DNA of 64,000 bases from Bacteroidales bacterium (GTDB lineage Bacteria; Bacteroidota; Bacteroidia; Bacteroidales; UBA932): NCBI GenBank assembly GCA_017519185.1, contig JAFWSX010000007.1, positions 43,656 through 107,655 of the forward strand, read 5' to 3'. Each line of letters opens with the position of its first letter. Position 1 is the first letter of the stretch. This document shows positions 27,489 to 35,989 of the stretch, one piece after another. The notes under the pieces were generated by a model. That model ran no database searches and was not told where the DNA came from. It worked only from the letters and a program-made list of their open reading frames with translations. The translations under genes and the position numbers were made by a program.

Positions 27489-28843
27489 TTAAACCGCGGT
27501 TTTTCATACGGCTTGCAGTTCTGCTTGCAGCGGTCTGGATGCTGTCAGGAGCTTCCTGCTACGAAATGCCGGAGCCGGAGCCAGAGCCGGAACCCATAAC
27601 CGGGGTGTGGTTCGACCTTTTTGTCAGTGTGGACCGGCACATCGGGATGAATCCTACAGCCACCCTGGTCCGCAGCGTGGCTTCCCTTGATGCCGACCAG
27701 CCTGTGATTGAATTCACTGGCAAGGCCATCGATATCACCGACCGGTATACCCCAGAACTTATCTCGCGGGGCGAATACTACTACCAGGTACCGCTGGAAG
27801 ACTCGAACCGTTTTGTGAAGTTCCATATAGAGCACAATGAAGCAGGCGAAGAATATCTTCTTTCAAAGGTCGATGAGCAGATTCCCTTCAGGGAGAATGT
27901 CTTCTATCCCGGGAGATACACCTACGCTTGGTCTGAACACGATAATGCCGATTTGCCGCACCTGTTTATGCTGGGAGTAGATACAGAGACCCAGGAATAC
28001 TACGTCACAAAACGTCGTGGTGACAATCTTGCCATTGCCAGGGAGGAAAGATACAAGTTCAACTTGCCTGCAGGATATGGAGTGGCTGACCCGGGGCTTA
28101 TTACAGTGCGCCCTAACAACAACAATATGGTTTTCTACTTTTTCTGTGCAAGAGACAGCAGCGGCATCAATCGGCCAGTACTGCATCTGGCGGACCTTCT
28201 GTCCGTTACTTTCAGGATAATGTCTGACAAGGTTGTTCCTGAAAGAGTGATGGAAGAACTGGTTTCTGATGATTGCGGCCGGCCGTTGGGAAGCTGTATG
28301 GCATACGATGAGACCGGAACCCTGTATGTGGCAGGACTTGCCAATGAGTATGGCAGGCAGGTGGGGGTGTTGCGCCGGATGCAGCCGTCACAATATATGG
28401 GTCAGGGACAGCACTCGTTCGATGGAGGATGGAACGGCTTCCAGAATCCTGAGGGAAAACTTTTGACCATACAATATGTCGGCAACGACAAGATGCTGCT
28501 ATATGCCCGGGAAGACAGGCTTGGTACCGATATTGACAGCCGCAGCCATTTTTACAGCATACTTGATCTGAAAACCAACCAGCGGACGCGATTGAGCTGT
28601 AACGGCGTTCCGCTCCCTTACTGTACAGGCGGCCTTTCGCAGCGCAGTGCTGTGCTTGACGGCAAGGCTTATATCGGAGTGACCGGAGGAGATGGGCCTG
28701 ACGACTATCCGATGGTCTATATCTACGATTCTGAGACAGACAGTGTCGTTCCGGGTGTGCGCCTTGAGAAAGGCTACCATTTCGACTATATCAGGGCAAT
28801 GCCGTATGAGGTGATACCGGTAACTGATGAAACTGAAGACTAA
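27485..28843 (+). CDS. DUF4374-like lipoprotein (predicted beta-propeller)
   Basis: 452 residues. Signal peptide with a lipobox-like end (LSGASC), then a Pro-Glu repeat (PEPEPEPEP) as a surface linker. The body has repeated four-stranded-blade-like patterns and ends with VYIYDSETDSVVPG. The layout (GEYYYQVP early, propeller-like repeats, TonB receptor next door) resembles DUF4374 proteins. The assignment is tentative. It is translationally coupled to the receptor (ATGA overlap), so a joint role at the outer membrane, such as ligand capture, is likely. Confidence 0.6.
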   Translation: MIKPRFFIRLAVLLAAVWMLSGASCYEMPEPEPEPEPITGVWFDLFVSVDRHIGMNPTATLVRSVASLDADQPVIEFTGKAIDITDRYTPELISRGEYYYQVPLEDSNRFVKFHIEHNEAGEEYLLSKVDEQIPFRENVFYPGRYTYAWSEHDNADLPHLFMLGVDTETQEYYVTKRRGDNLAIAREERYKFNLPAGYGVADPGLITVRPNNNNMVFYFFCARDSSGINRPVLHLADLLSVTFRIMSDKVVPERVMEELVSDDCGRPLGSCMAYDETGTLYVAGLANEYGRQVGVLRRMQPSQYMGQGQHSFDGGWNGFQNPEGKLLTIQYVGNDKMLLYAREDRLGTDIDSRSHFYSILDLKTNQRTRLSCNGVPLPYCTGGLSQRSAVLDGKAYIGVTGGDGPDDYPMVYIYDSETDSVVPGVRLEKGYHFDYIRAMPYEVIPVTDETED

Positions 28844-28856
28844 TATAATATTTGTT

Positions 28857-29408
28857 ATGAGACATTTACTATGGATGATTGCTGTGCTGCTGATTTCTGG
28901 CAGCGCATACGCCCAGAGCGGTGAGGTCAAAGGTTTCCAGTGGGGGGTGGCGTACAAGCAGGAGATGGGCCCGGGTTTTATGCAGGCTTCTGTCAATGCG
29001 ACAGGAGGATATCGCTTCAACAGGGGTAATTATCTCGGTTTGCAGAGCGGTTATGCTTTTTATGGGCAAGGAGGTGATTATGAATTCGGAGGGCAATTCG
29101 GAGGGCAATATTGGGGCATTCCCTTGCTGGCAGATTACATCCATTATTTTCCTATTGGCAAGGCTCAGCGTCATTCTCTGATAGCCGGAGTAGAGATTGG
29201 AGGTAATTTCAGAAGGTATCCGGATGCCGTTATTGAAAGAGTAGGATATGCCCCTTCTGACGTTGTCACAGGGCCTGCCAACAGTACTCTATTCTATGCT
29301 TGCGTGAAAACAGGTCTCGATCTCAATATCGCAGATTTCACACACTTGCAGCTCGCCCTGCTTTTCAGTTATCCTGGTTTTGGGGTTTTAATTGGTTTTG
29401 CCTTCTAA
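28857..29408 (+). CDS. Small outer-membrane beta-barrel protein, paralogue 1
   Basis: 183 residues. Signal peptide MRHLLWMIAVLLISGSAYAQ, then GEVKGFQWGVAYKQ and amphipathic strands, ending in an aromatic residue (FAF), as expected for an outer-membrane barrel. GYRFNRGNYLGLQSGY is shared with the next gene. An exact 12-base tandem repeat near residues 76-84 gives FGGQFGGQ. The start is set at 28857, where the signal peptide begins; an ATG at 28827 lies inside the previous gene. Function unknown. Confidence 0.7.
   Translation: MRHLLWMIAVLLISGSAYAQSGEVKGFQWGVAYKQEMGPGFMQASVNATGGYRFNRGNYLGLQSGYAFYGQGGDYEFGGQFGGQYWGIPLLADYIHYFPIGKAQRHSLIAGVEIGGNFRRYPDAVIERVGYAPSDVVTGPANSTLFYACVKTGLDLNIADFTHLQLALLFSYPGFGVLIGFAF
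29083..29109 (+). repeat. 12-base tandem repeat (2.25 copies) in barrel gene
   Basis: AATTCGGAGGGC occurs twice in direct tandem (29083-29094 and 29095-29106), followed by the first bases of a third copy. It is in frame and adds four residues (FGGQ). Confidence 0.8.
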
Positions 29409-29422
29409 CAGACAGTAGTGCT

Positions 29423-29926
29423 ATGAAAAAAATCATCTTGATAATTACAGCGCTGCTGTTTGCAGGCAGCGTCTATGCCCAGACCGGCGAAGGAAAAGGT
29501 TTCCAATGGTCTGTGATGTACAGGTTTGACTGGTATAACTGGAGCGATACGCATAACGCGGCCGATTTGTCTGTGGGCTACAGATTCAGCAGAGCCAACT
29601 ATCTCGGTTTTCAGACAGGGTATATATTGAGTTCGGCTTTTCACAATGCTCCTTTCATCAAAGAAGGCGATGTAAGGCCAAGAGGTGCAGGTGTTCCGCT
29701 GTTGCTTGATTATACCCATTACTATCCTTTGGGCACCGGAGGCCGGCACTCGGTGTATGTGGGTACGGATATCGGTTATCTCGTAAGGTTTGAGAACACC
29801 AATACTATGTTCCTCAGCGGTAAGCTTGGGTTCGACTTTGAATTTGGGAATATGCTTCCTCATCTAATGGTAGGCCTGCAGGCCAATTTCTGGGGCCTCG
29901 GGGCGACCGTCGGTTTCACTTTTTGA
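29423..29926 (+). CDS. Small outer-membrane beta-barrel protein, paralogue 2
   Basis: 167 residues with signal peptide MKKIILIITALLFAGSVYAQ. GEGKGFQWSVMYR and GYRFSRANYLGFQTGY align with the preceding gene, and the end (GATVGFTF) closes with Phe as in outer-membrane barrels. It is a tandem paralogue, shorter by 16 residues, differing mainly in predicted loops. The ATG at 29423 opens the signal peptide. Function unknown. Confidence 0.7.
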   Translation: MKKIILIITALLFAGSVYAQTGEGKGFQWSVMYRFDWYNWSDTHNAADLSVGYRFSRANYLGFQTGYILSSAFHNAPFIKEGDVRPRGAGVPLLLDYTHYYPLGTGGRHSVYVGTDIGYLVRFENTNTMFLSGKLGFDFEFGNMLPHLMVGLQANFWGLGATVGFTF

Positions 29927-29927
29927 T

Positions 29928-29936
29928 TAACTTTGC
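29928..29936 (+). promoter_or_regulatory. -7 promoter element for lipoprotein gene at 29958
   Basis: TAACTTTGC is a full match to the Bacteroidota -7 box just after the barrel gene, about 21 bases before a GTG start. Confidence 0.55.
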
Positions 29937-29957
29937 AAAGATTTATACCACCGAATC

Positions 29958-30602
29958 GTGAAAACACTGAGATTTACATTTATTATAGCCCTCGCGGCGC
30001 TGGCTCTGACTTCCTGCGATTTTTTCAGGCCGATCATACCGGTTGACACAAGGACTCATTACTATTTCCTGCATATGAGTTTCAAGGATGCGGCCGGGAA
30101 TGATCTGATTGAACCGCTCGCACTGGAATACTACAAGTTCAACACAAGCCTGCCCTGGGCCGGTGAGATTAATCCGGAAAAGTATTCGCTTGATGTGGCA
30201 GTTCCCGATGCTCCGGCATCTGACAGTGTCAGGGTCGTCCTTACCGCATCTAAATACGGTGAGGATTACAGCAGGATGATTCCCCGTGAAGACGGGACAT
30301 ATGGCTCTGACGGAAGCTGGTTCTTTGATATCCGCAGCATCATCATCAACAAGAACGATGCGTCATACAGCAGTCTGAATCACAAATTCACCTGCCCTGA
30401 GGTGTTCGGTGACAATTCTGTCCACGAGATTTCCACAACCTGGACCAAGAATCTTGAGGCAAGCGGCAAGTCGTTCTATCCTGCCTGCACAAAAGTCGTG
30501 CTCGACGGGAAAGAATATACTCCGGTCAGAGGAGTAACCTATTTCCAGGAAACGGAATCGATGTATGTCGGCTATTTCGTAGAAGTCGTCCTCGAAAAAT
30601 AA
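29958..30602 (+). CDS. Lipoprotein of unknown function
   Basis: 214 residues starting with GTG. The signal peptide ends LALTSC, a lipobox. The mature part is beta-rich: THYYFLHMSFKDAAGNDLIEPL at the start, repeated Tyr-Ser-Leu strands, and WFFDIRSIIINKND in the middle. I do not recognise the family. It has its own promoter but lies directly after the barrel pair, so it may belong to the same surface system. It ends one base from the convergent methyltransferase gene. Confidence 0.6.
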   Translation: MKTLRFTFIIALAALALTSCDFFRPIIPVDTRTHYYFLHMSFKDAAGNDLIEPLALEYYKFNTSLPWAGEINPEKYSLDVAVPDAPASDSVRVVLTASKYGEDYSRMIPREDGTYGSDGSWFFDIRSIIINKNDASYSSLNHKFTCPEVFGDNSVHEISTTWTKNLEASGKSFYPACTKVVLDGKEYTPVRGVTYFQETESMYVGYFVEVVLEK

Positions 30603-31127
30603 TCACTTTCCAAGCAGTTCCCAGAGGACGATCCCTACTGAAACGGAAACATTGAGGGAGTGCTTTGTGCCGTACTGTGGTATCTCAAGGCACAAGTCGC
30701 TGGATGACACCACATCCTGCGCCACTCCGTGCACCTCGTTGCCGAAGATGAGGGCATATTTGCGGCCTTCTTCGCGATGGAAGTCTCCGAGCGAGGTGGA
30801 GTCTTCGGCCTGCTCGACGCTGACGATCACATAGCCTTCGCTGCGCAGCCTGTCCACTACATCCATTGTGCTTTCGCAATACTCCCAGTCCATGCTGAAT
30901 TCAGCTCCGAGGGCTGACTTGTGGATCTGGGCGGAAGGCGGCACAGCGCATATTCCGCAGAGATAGATTTTGCTTACGCGGAAGGCGTCGCAACTGCGGA
31001 ACGCCGAGCCGATGTTGTGCTGGCTGCGGACATTGTCCAGCACTACAACCACATCTTCCTTCGGTGCAGACTTGAACTCCTCCACGGAGATTCTGCCGAG
31101 CTCATCGTTGACAAGTTTGCGGAACAT
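30603..31127 (-). CDS. SpoU/TrmH-family RNA 2'-O-methyltransferase
   Basis: 174 residues from the ATG at 31127. The three SpoU motifs are present: [20 protein letters not shown] (motif 1 Asn/Arg), [16 protein letters not shown] (motif 2) and [26 protein letters not shown] (motif 3). It has the trefoil-knot SAM-binding fold and probably methylates a tRNA or rRNA ribose; the target site is unknown. An in-frame ATG at 31163 lies upstream of the predicted promoter and is rejected. Confidence 0.88.
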   Translation of the reverse strand: MFRKLVNDELGRISVEEFKSAPKEDVVVVLDNVRSQHNIGSAFRSCDAFRVSKIYLCGICAVPPSAQIHKSALGAEFSMDWEYCESTMDVVDRLRSEGYVIVSVEQAEDSTSLGDFHREEGRKYALIFGNEVHGVAQDVVSSSDLCLEIPQYGTKHSLNVSVSVGIVLWELLGK

Positions 31128-31146
31128 TTTTTTTGCTGATTTGCCT

Positions 31147-31155
31147 GCAAAGGTA
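31147..31155 (-). promoter_or_regulatory. -7 promoter element for the SpoU methyltransferase
   Basis: Reads TACCTTTGC on the minus strand, a perfect match to TAnnTTTGC, 20 bases before ATG 31127. It is divergent from the glyA promoter, with 12 bases between the two boxes. Confidence 0.6.
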
Positions 31156-31167
31156 AGAATCATTTGT

Positions 31168-31176
31168 TATCTTTGT
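31168..31176 (+). promoter_or_regulatory. -7 promoter element for glyA
   Basis: TATCTTTGT matches TAnnTTTGY, 22 bases before the glyA ATG. Confidence 0.6.
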
Positions 31177-31197
31177 GACTTACAAAAGGACTCTCCC

Positions 31198-32478
31198 ATG
31201 AAACAAGACGTACAAATTCTGGATCTGATAAAAAAAGAGGAAGAACGTCAGATTGACGGCATCGAACTCATCGCATCTGAAAACTTCGTAAGCAACCAGG
31301 TGCTTGAGGCCCTTGGCTCGGTTCTGACCAACAAATATGCCGAAGGCTACCCTAACGCAAGGTACTATGGCGGCTGCGAAGTCGTCGACCAGGTGGAGCA
31401 GATAGCCATCGACCGCCTCTGCAAGCTTTTCGATGCAGAATATGCCAACGTCCAGCCTCACTCAGGCGCCCAGGCCAATATGGCAGTGATGATGACCTGC
31501 CTCAAGCCTGGCGACACTTTTATGGGACTCGACCTCGCACACGGCGGTCACCTTACCCACGGTTCCCCGGTGAATATGTCCGGCATCCTCTACAATGCCG
31601 TAGCATACAGGCTGAATGAAGAGACAGGCCTCATCGACTATGACGATATGGAGGCCCAGGCGCTCAAGTACAAACCGAAACTCATCATCGGTGGTGCATC
31701 TGCCTATTCACGCGAGTGGGATTGGGAGAGGATGAGAGAGCTTGCCGACCGCATCGGCGCAATTCTCTGGGTTGATATGGCCCATCCCGCAGGCCTCATC
31801 GCAGCCGGTCTGCTGAAGAACCCTGTTAAATATGCCCACATCGTTTCGTCCACCACCCACAAGACCCTTCGTGGTCCGCGCGGCGGCGTGATACTCATCG
31901 GCAAGGACTTTGAGAACCCGTGGGGTGTCAAGACTCCCAAGGGCGAGATCAAGATGATGTCGCAGATGATCAACTCCAGCGTTTTCCCGGGTGTCCAGGG
32001 AGGTCCGCTCGAGCACTGCATAGCTGCCAAGGCCGTTTCGTTCTACGAGGCCCTGCAGCCCGAGTTCAAGGTATACCAACAGCAGGTGGCTTCAAACGCC
32101 AAGACTATGGCGGCAGCCTTTATGGACAAAGGTTATAAAGTGGTTTCAGGCGGTACCGACAACCACCTGATGCTCATCGACCTGCGCACCAAGTTCCCCG
32201 ACCTGACCGGCAAGATGGCCGAGAAGACCCTCGTCCGCGCCGGCATCACCGTCAACAAGAATATGGTGCCGTTCGACAGCCGCTCTCCGTTCCAGACCTC
32301 AGGCATCCGCGTCGGCACTCCGGCCGTCACCTCAAGGGGCCTGAAGGAGAAGGATATGCTCAACATCGTAGATATGATCGACACGGTTCTCAACAATATC
32401 GACAACGACAAGGTCATCGAGAAAGTGAAGGACCAGGCCCATATGAAGATGTACGGACTCCCGCTCAACAAGTGGTAG
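31198..32478 (+). CDS. glyA: Serine hydroxymethyltransferase
   Basis: PLP enzyme converting serine plus tetrahydrofolate to glycine and methylene-tetrahydrofolate, the main source of one-carbon units. 426 residues. Motifs: [11 protein letters not shown] at the N-terminus, [24 protein letters not shown], and the cofactor lysine in [17 protein letters not shown] 31198 is chosen since the frame upstream lies in the promoter and the divergent gene. It feeds the folate pool that Fmt, also in this window, draws on. Confidence 0.97.
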   Translation: MKQDVQILDLIKKEEERQIDGIELIASENFVSNQVLEALGSVLTNKYAEGYPNARYYGGCEVVDQVEQIAIDRLCKLFDAEYANVQPHSGAQANMAVMMTCLKPGDTFMGLDLAHGGHLTHGSPVNMSGILYNAVAYRLNEETGLIDYDDMEAQALKYKPKLIIGGASAYSREWDWERMRELADRIGAILWVDMAHPAGLIAAGLLKNPVKYAHIVSSTTHKTLRGPRGGVILIGKDFENPWGVKTPKGEIKMMSQMINSSVFPGVQGGPLEHCIAAKAVSFYEALQPEFKVYQQQVASNAKTMAAAFMDKGYKVVSGGTDNHLMLIDLRTKFPDLTGKMAEKTLVRAGITVNKNMVPFDSRSPFQTSGIRVGTPAVTSRGLKEKDMLNIVDMIDTVLNNIDNDKVIEKVKDQAHMKMYGLPLNKW

Positions 32479-32499
32479 GTCGTTGACTGACAATATCAA

Positions 32500-32525
32500 A
32501 AAAGGTCGCCCTTCTGCGGCCTTTT
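32500..32525 (+). terminator. Terminator of glyA
   Basis: A ten-pair stem (AAAAGGTCGC with GCGGCCTTTT, one G-T pair) around a six-base loop. The T run is short and supplied by the stem itself. Confidence 0.65.
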
Positions 32526-32546
32526 ATCATAAATAAGCGACAGGAT

Positions 32547-35500
32547 ATGAAAAAGAACTTTTCTGTTATGATATCCCTGGCCGTATCTATGGCCATGGTG
32601 ACTTTGCTGTCCGTCAGTTGTGGACCGGATGAACCGACCCCGACTCCCCCGCCTCCGCCCGACACAGTGGCCGTGACGGGCGTTTCGCTGGATAAAAGTT
32701 CCATTAGTCTCCAGGAAGGAGCGTCAGCGACTTTGACGGCCACCATCTCGCCGGACAACGCTTCGAACAAGTCTGTCAATTGGAAATCTTCCGATACCGC
32801 CGTGGCCACTGTGGATGCCGGCAAGGTAACGGCCGTGAAGGCCGGAACGGCGACCATCACCGTCACGACAGCAGACGGGGGAAAGACGGCAAGCTGCACG
32901 GTGACGGTTACGGAGGCGCTGAAGATCGTCATTACAGGGAACACGGCCAGGGTTCCCGTCTCTGGCGGAACGGCAGAATTCTCCATTCAATACAACACAT
33001 CGTACACTGTCGAGATCGAGCAAACAGCCAAAGAATGGCTCCACTTTGTGGAGACCAAGGCCATGCAGAGCGGCACGTTGGTGTTCAAGGTCGATGCGAA
33101 TGAGGGAGAAGCACGTACCGGCAAGGCCACGGTGAAAGACAATGAGGGAAAACTCGAACCAATCACACTCACATTCGAACAGGAAAAGAAGGTGGTCATG
33201 ATAGTAGAAACTACGCTGGTCGATGTTCCCGAAGAGGGCGGTCTGATAGAGATCCCCATCCAAACCAATACGGAATTTACCGTTAAGGTTGAACAAACTG
33301 CAAGTGATTGGATTTCGTATGTGGAGGCCGAAGCGGCAACCAGCGGTAAATTGGCTTTCTCTATTGCCGAAAACATAGGAGATATTCGTTCGTGCGACGT
33401 CAGGATTATGAGCCCTGCAAGAGAGTTCGATGATCTGACAATTACATTCCGACAGGCTTCCAAGGCACGCAGAATCCTGATGGATATATACAATAGTATG
33501 GGTGGCCCGAGTTGGGAAGGCGCCGATAACTGGGGAACGGATGCTCCACTTATGGATTGGAAAGGTGTAAGTTTTATAAATGGCAGAATCGAGCGTCTGC
33601 TTTTCAACAAATTCGGACTTAAAGGCGAGATTCCGGAATCACTTGGCGAATTGACAGAACTCGAAGAATTCTATTTATCCGATGAGAAGGGAATCACCGG
33701 GTGTCTCCCGGATTCATTCCGCAATCTAACCAAGCTGAAAACGCTCTCAATCGATAACACTTCGATGACTTCCCTTCCGGATCTCTTTGAGGGAATGAAG
33801 GAATTGAATTATGTGTTTATCTTTTACAATAAACAAATGACCGGGCCGCTACCGGAAAGCCTGGGTAATTCAGAGAAACTGCAAACTTTTACGCTTCCGG
33901 ACAATGCGTTTACGGGAACGATACCTGCTTCATGGGCCAGACTGCTTGACGGAGAAACAACACAATTGCAGTGGAACCATCTGTCCGGAGAAATCCCTGG
34001 AACCATCCTCCAGGCAAAAGGAGAACAGTTGGCATGGCGTCTTGCCCACATTCTGCAACAGGAAGAAGGCTACGGCTTCGATATCAGCAATATCGACATT
34101 CCCGGCTACTGGCCGAAGGGCAATGTAACCGGTTTTGACGGTAAGTCATTTACTTTCGCCGAGGTGGTCAGCCAGAACGAATATACCGTCTATCTCAACT
34201 GGGCAACCTGGTGCCCGTACTCTGCTGTCCTGATGCCTTCCGTGAAAGAATACTATGAGAAATACCGGCAGGACGGCCTCGAAATCATTGCGACGGTCTG
34301 GCATCCGGAGAATCACGATTTCAGCGACAGCGAAAAGGCCCTGGAAGAAAAAACCATCTACGAGAAAGGATATGACCAATGGTATAATTTCTTCTACAAG
34401 CCCTACTATGGTGTAATGTCCATTTGCCACCTCGTCCCTACAGCGGAGGTCTATGACAAGAACGGCAACGTCCTTTTCAGTTCCGTGTATTTTATGCCGG
34501 ACCCCGTCCGCAAGCGTTACGGGTCTTACGAAGGCGAAAAGTCTGCTTTCGATGACTTGATTCCTTTCCTGGAAACGCTACTCGGCCCTGCCGATGCTCC
34601 GGTCTATGAATCAAACGACTTCTCGCAGGACGGAAAGGTGCTGACTCTGCAGAAAGCCTCGGTAGGCAAGGGCATCAACATCGTATTCTTGGGCGATGGT
34701 TACTCCGACAAAGATATGGCTGCCGGAGGTGTCTACGAGACGCTTATGCAGCAGGCAATGGATGAATTCTTCGCCATCGAGCCTTACAAGACCTTCCGTA
34801 ACCGGTTCAATGTCTATGCGGTGAAGGCCGTCTCCAAACACGACCGGATCGGCGAGGGCTATACCACTGCACTCGGCTCGACGTTCGGCAACGGCACCGA
34901 AGTGAAAGGTGACCTAACCAAATGTTACGAGTACGCTCTGAAGGTCCCGGGGATCACCGATACTAAGAATCTGTTGATTCCCGTGATGGTCAATACCCGA
35001 CGGAATGCTGGTACGGCCTATATGTCCGAATCGTTGCAGTCCAGCGTCGCATTCTTCTCCAGCTTCGGGAACCATTCGGATGCATTCAGCGCTATTCTCC
35101 AGCACGAGGCAGGAGGCCACGGATTTGCATTCCTGGCCGACGAATACGTATCGTACGATAACGCCGTGCCGGCTGAAATCGTCGATGAATACAATCGCCT
35201 TTACAATGCCTACGGCTGGTATTCCAATGTCGACTTCACGAATAACCCGTCGAAGATACGCTGGAGTGCTTTCCTCTCGGATACACGCTACGAGAAAGAA
35301 GTCGGTGTTTACGAGGGAGGTGCGCTCTATTCGTCCGGTGTCTGGCGTCCTTCTGCGAACAGCATGATGAACGAAGACGCACCTTATTTCAATGCGCCTT
35401 CACGTTGGGCTATTTACAAGCGGATTATGGAACTAAGCGGCGAAACAGCTTCCTTCGACAAGTTCCTTGAATATGATGCCGTGAACCGTGGTAACAAAGT

Positions 35501-35573
35501 TTCTCCGAAAGCCCTCCAGACCCGTCCCACCGGAAAGGCTCATCACAGCGCCCCGCCGACCGTCATCAGGTAA
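32547..35573 (+). CDS. Multidomain lipoprotein: Big2, two BACON, LRR-like, thioredoxin-like, M64-type peptidase
   Basis: 1008 residues. A signal peptide ends in a lipobox (LLSVSC, Cys 25) and a Pro-rich linker (PTPTPPPPPD). Then follow a Big2 Ig-like domain (about 41-122; TGVSLDKSSISLQEG, SVNWKSSDTAVATVD); two BACON-like repeats (about 125-305); leucine-rich repeats (about 310-500; LKGEIPESLGELTELEEFYLS); a thioredoxin-like segment (about 535-680) with WATWCPYS, lacking the second Cys; and an M64 (IgA-peptidase-type) domain (about 700-960) with INIVFLGDGYS and the zinc motif HEAGGHGFAFLADEY from residue 853. The spacing there is HExxxH. It is probably a surface-anchored protease with adhesive modules; the target is unknown. 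CATG sites are more frequent here than in neighbouring genes, a hint of transfer. Confidence 0.85.
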   Translation: MKKNFSVMISLAVSMAMVTLLSVSCGPDEPTPTPPPPPDTVAVTGVSLDKSSISLQEGASATLTATISPDNASNKSVNWKSSDTAVATVDAGKVTAVKAGTATITVTTADGGKTASCTVTVTEALKIVITGNTARVPVSGGTAEFSIQYNTSYTVEIEQTAKEWLHFVETKAMQSGTLVFKVDANEGEARTGKATVKDNEGKLEPITLTFEQEKKVVMIVETTLVDVPEEGGLIEIPIQTNTEFTVKVEQTASDWISYVEAEAATSGKLAFSIAENIGDIRSCDVRIMSPAREFDDLTITFRQASKARRILMDIYNSMGGPSWEGADNWGTDAPLMDWKGVSFINGRIERLLFNKFGLKGEIPESLGELTELEEFYLSDEKGITGCLPDSFRNLTKLKTLSIDNTSMTSLPDLFEGMKELNYVFIFYNKQMTGPLPESLGNSEKLQTFTLPDNAFTGTIPASWARLLDGETTQLQWNHLSGEIPGTILQAKGEQLAWRLAHILQQEEGYGFDISNIDIPGYWPKGNVTGFDGKSFTFAEVVSQNEYTVYLNWATWCPYSAVLMPSVKEYYEKYRQDGLEIIATVWHPENHDFSDSEKALEEKTIYEKGYDQWYNFFYKPYYGVMSICHLVPTAEVYDKNGNVLFSSVYFMPDPVRKRYGSYEGEKSAFDDLIPFLETLLGPADAPVYESNDFSQDGKVLTLQKASVGKGINIVFLGDGYSDKDMAAGGVYETLMQQAMDEFFAIEPYKTFRNRFNVYAVKAVSKHDRIGEGYTTALGSTFGNGTEVKGDLTKCYEYALKVPGITDTKNLLIPVMVNTRRNAGTAYMSESLQSSVAFFSSFGNHSDAFSAILQHEAGGHGFAFLADEYVSYDNAVPAEIVDEYNRLYNAYGWYSNVDFTNNPSKIRWSAFLSDTRYEKEVGVYEGGALYSSGVWRPSANSMMNEDAPYFNAPSRWAIYKRIMELSGETASFDKFLEYDAVNRGNKVSPKALQTRPTGKAHHSAPPTVIR

Positions 35574-35637
35574 TCACTGCATCATCCCCAAAGTTGATTG
35601 TCCGCCAGACGACGCTATGTTTTTACGGAAAAATCAC

Positions 35638-35646
35638 TATCTTTGC
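35638..35646 (+). promoter_or_regulatory. -7 promoter element for gene at 35668 and lemA
   Basis: TATCTTTGC is a full match to the Bacteroidota -7 box, 22 bases before the ATG at 35668. Confidence 0.6.
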
Positions 35647-35667
35647 GCCACTAAAAAGAAGAATAAT

Positions 35668-35985
35668 ATGAATTTACGTGTACTTAAGAAGGATATTGAA
35701 TTCCTTATGAATGATTTTGTGAGCGACTGCCTTTTGTACAACGATTTCAGCGAAGGCAAGAAAGAAGAGCAGGTAGTCGGTCTCATCCGAGAAGGCCTTG
35801 CTCTCTCTGACAGCCTTCAGGCACGCGTCAATTTCCCCAAGAAGGCCGTGGCCAATGCCAAGGGTGTGGAGAAATTCGTCCGCAAGGAAGGAAAGGAAAT
35901 CAAAGCCCACTACAAGGACATCCAGAAAGACCTCTATGAGGGTTATGACAAGCTTTTCGAGAAATTAAGCGCAGTAATCAAATAA
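35668..35985 (+). CDS. Small conserved-looking helical protein, function unknown
   Basis: 105 residues, mostly alpha-helical and charged, without signal peptide or membrane segment: LKKDIEFLMNDFVSDCLLYNDF at the start and KGVEKFVRKEGKEIKAHYKDI in the second half. I recognise no domain. The start is the ATG just after a perfect promoter; the frame extends upstream but crosses that promoter. It precedes lemA by four bases. Confidence 0.75.
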   Translation: MNLRVLKKDIEFLMNDFVSDCLLYNDFSEGKKEEQVVGLIREGLALSDSLQARVNFPKKAVANAKGVEKFVRKEGKEIKAHYKDIQKDLYEGYDKLFEKLSAVIK

Positions 35986-35989
35986 CGTC

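Noticed and set aside
31127..31163. Upstream ATG (31163) for the SpoU methyltransferase
   Set aside because: It lies before a perfect minus-strand -7 box at 31147-31155 and would not be on the transcript.
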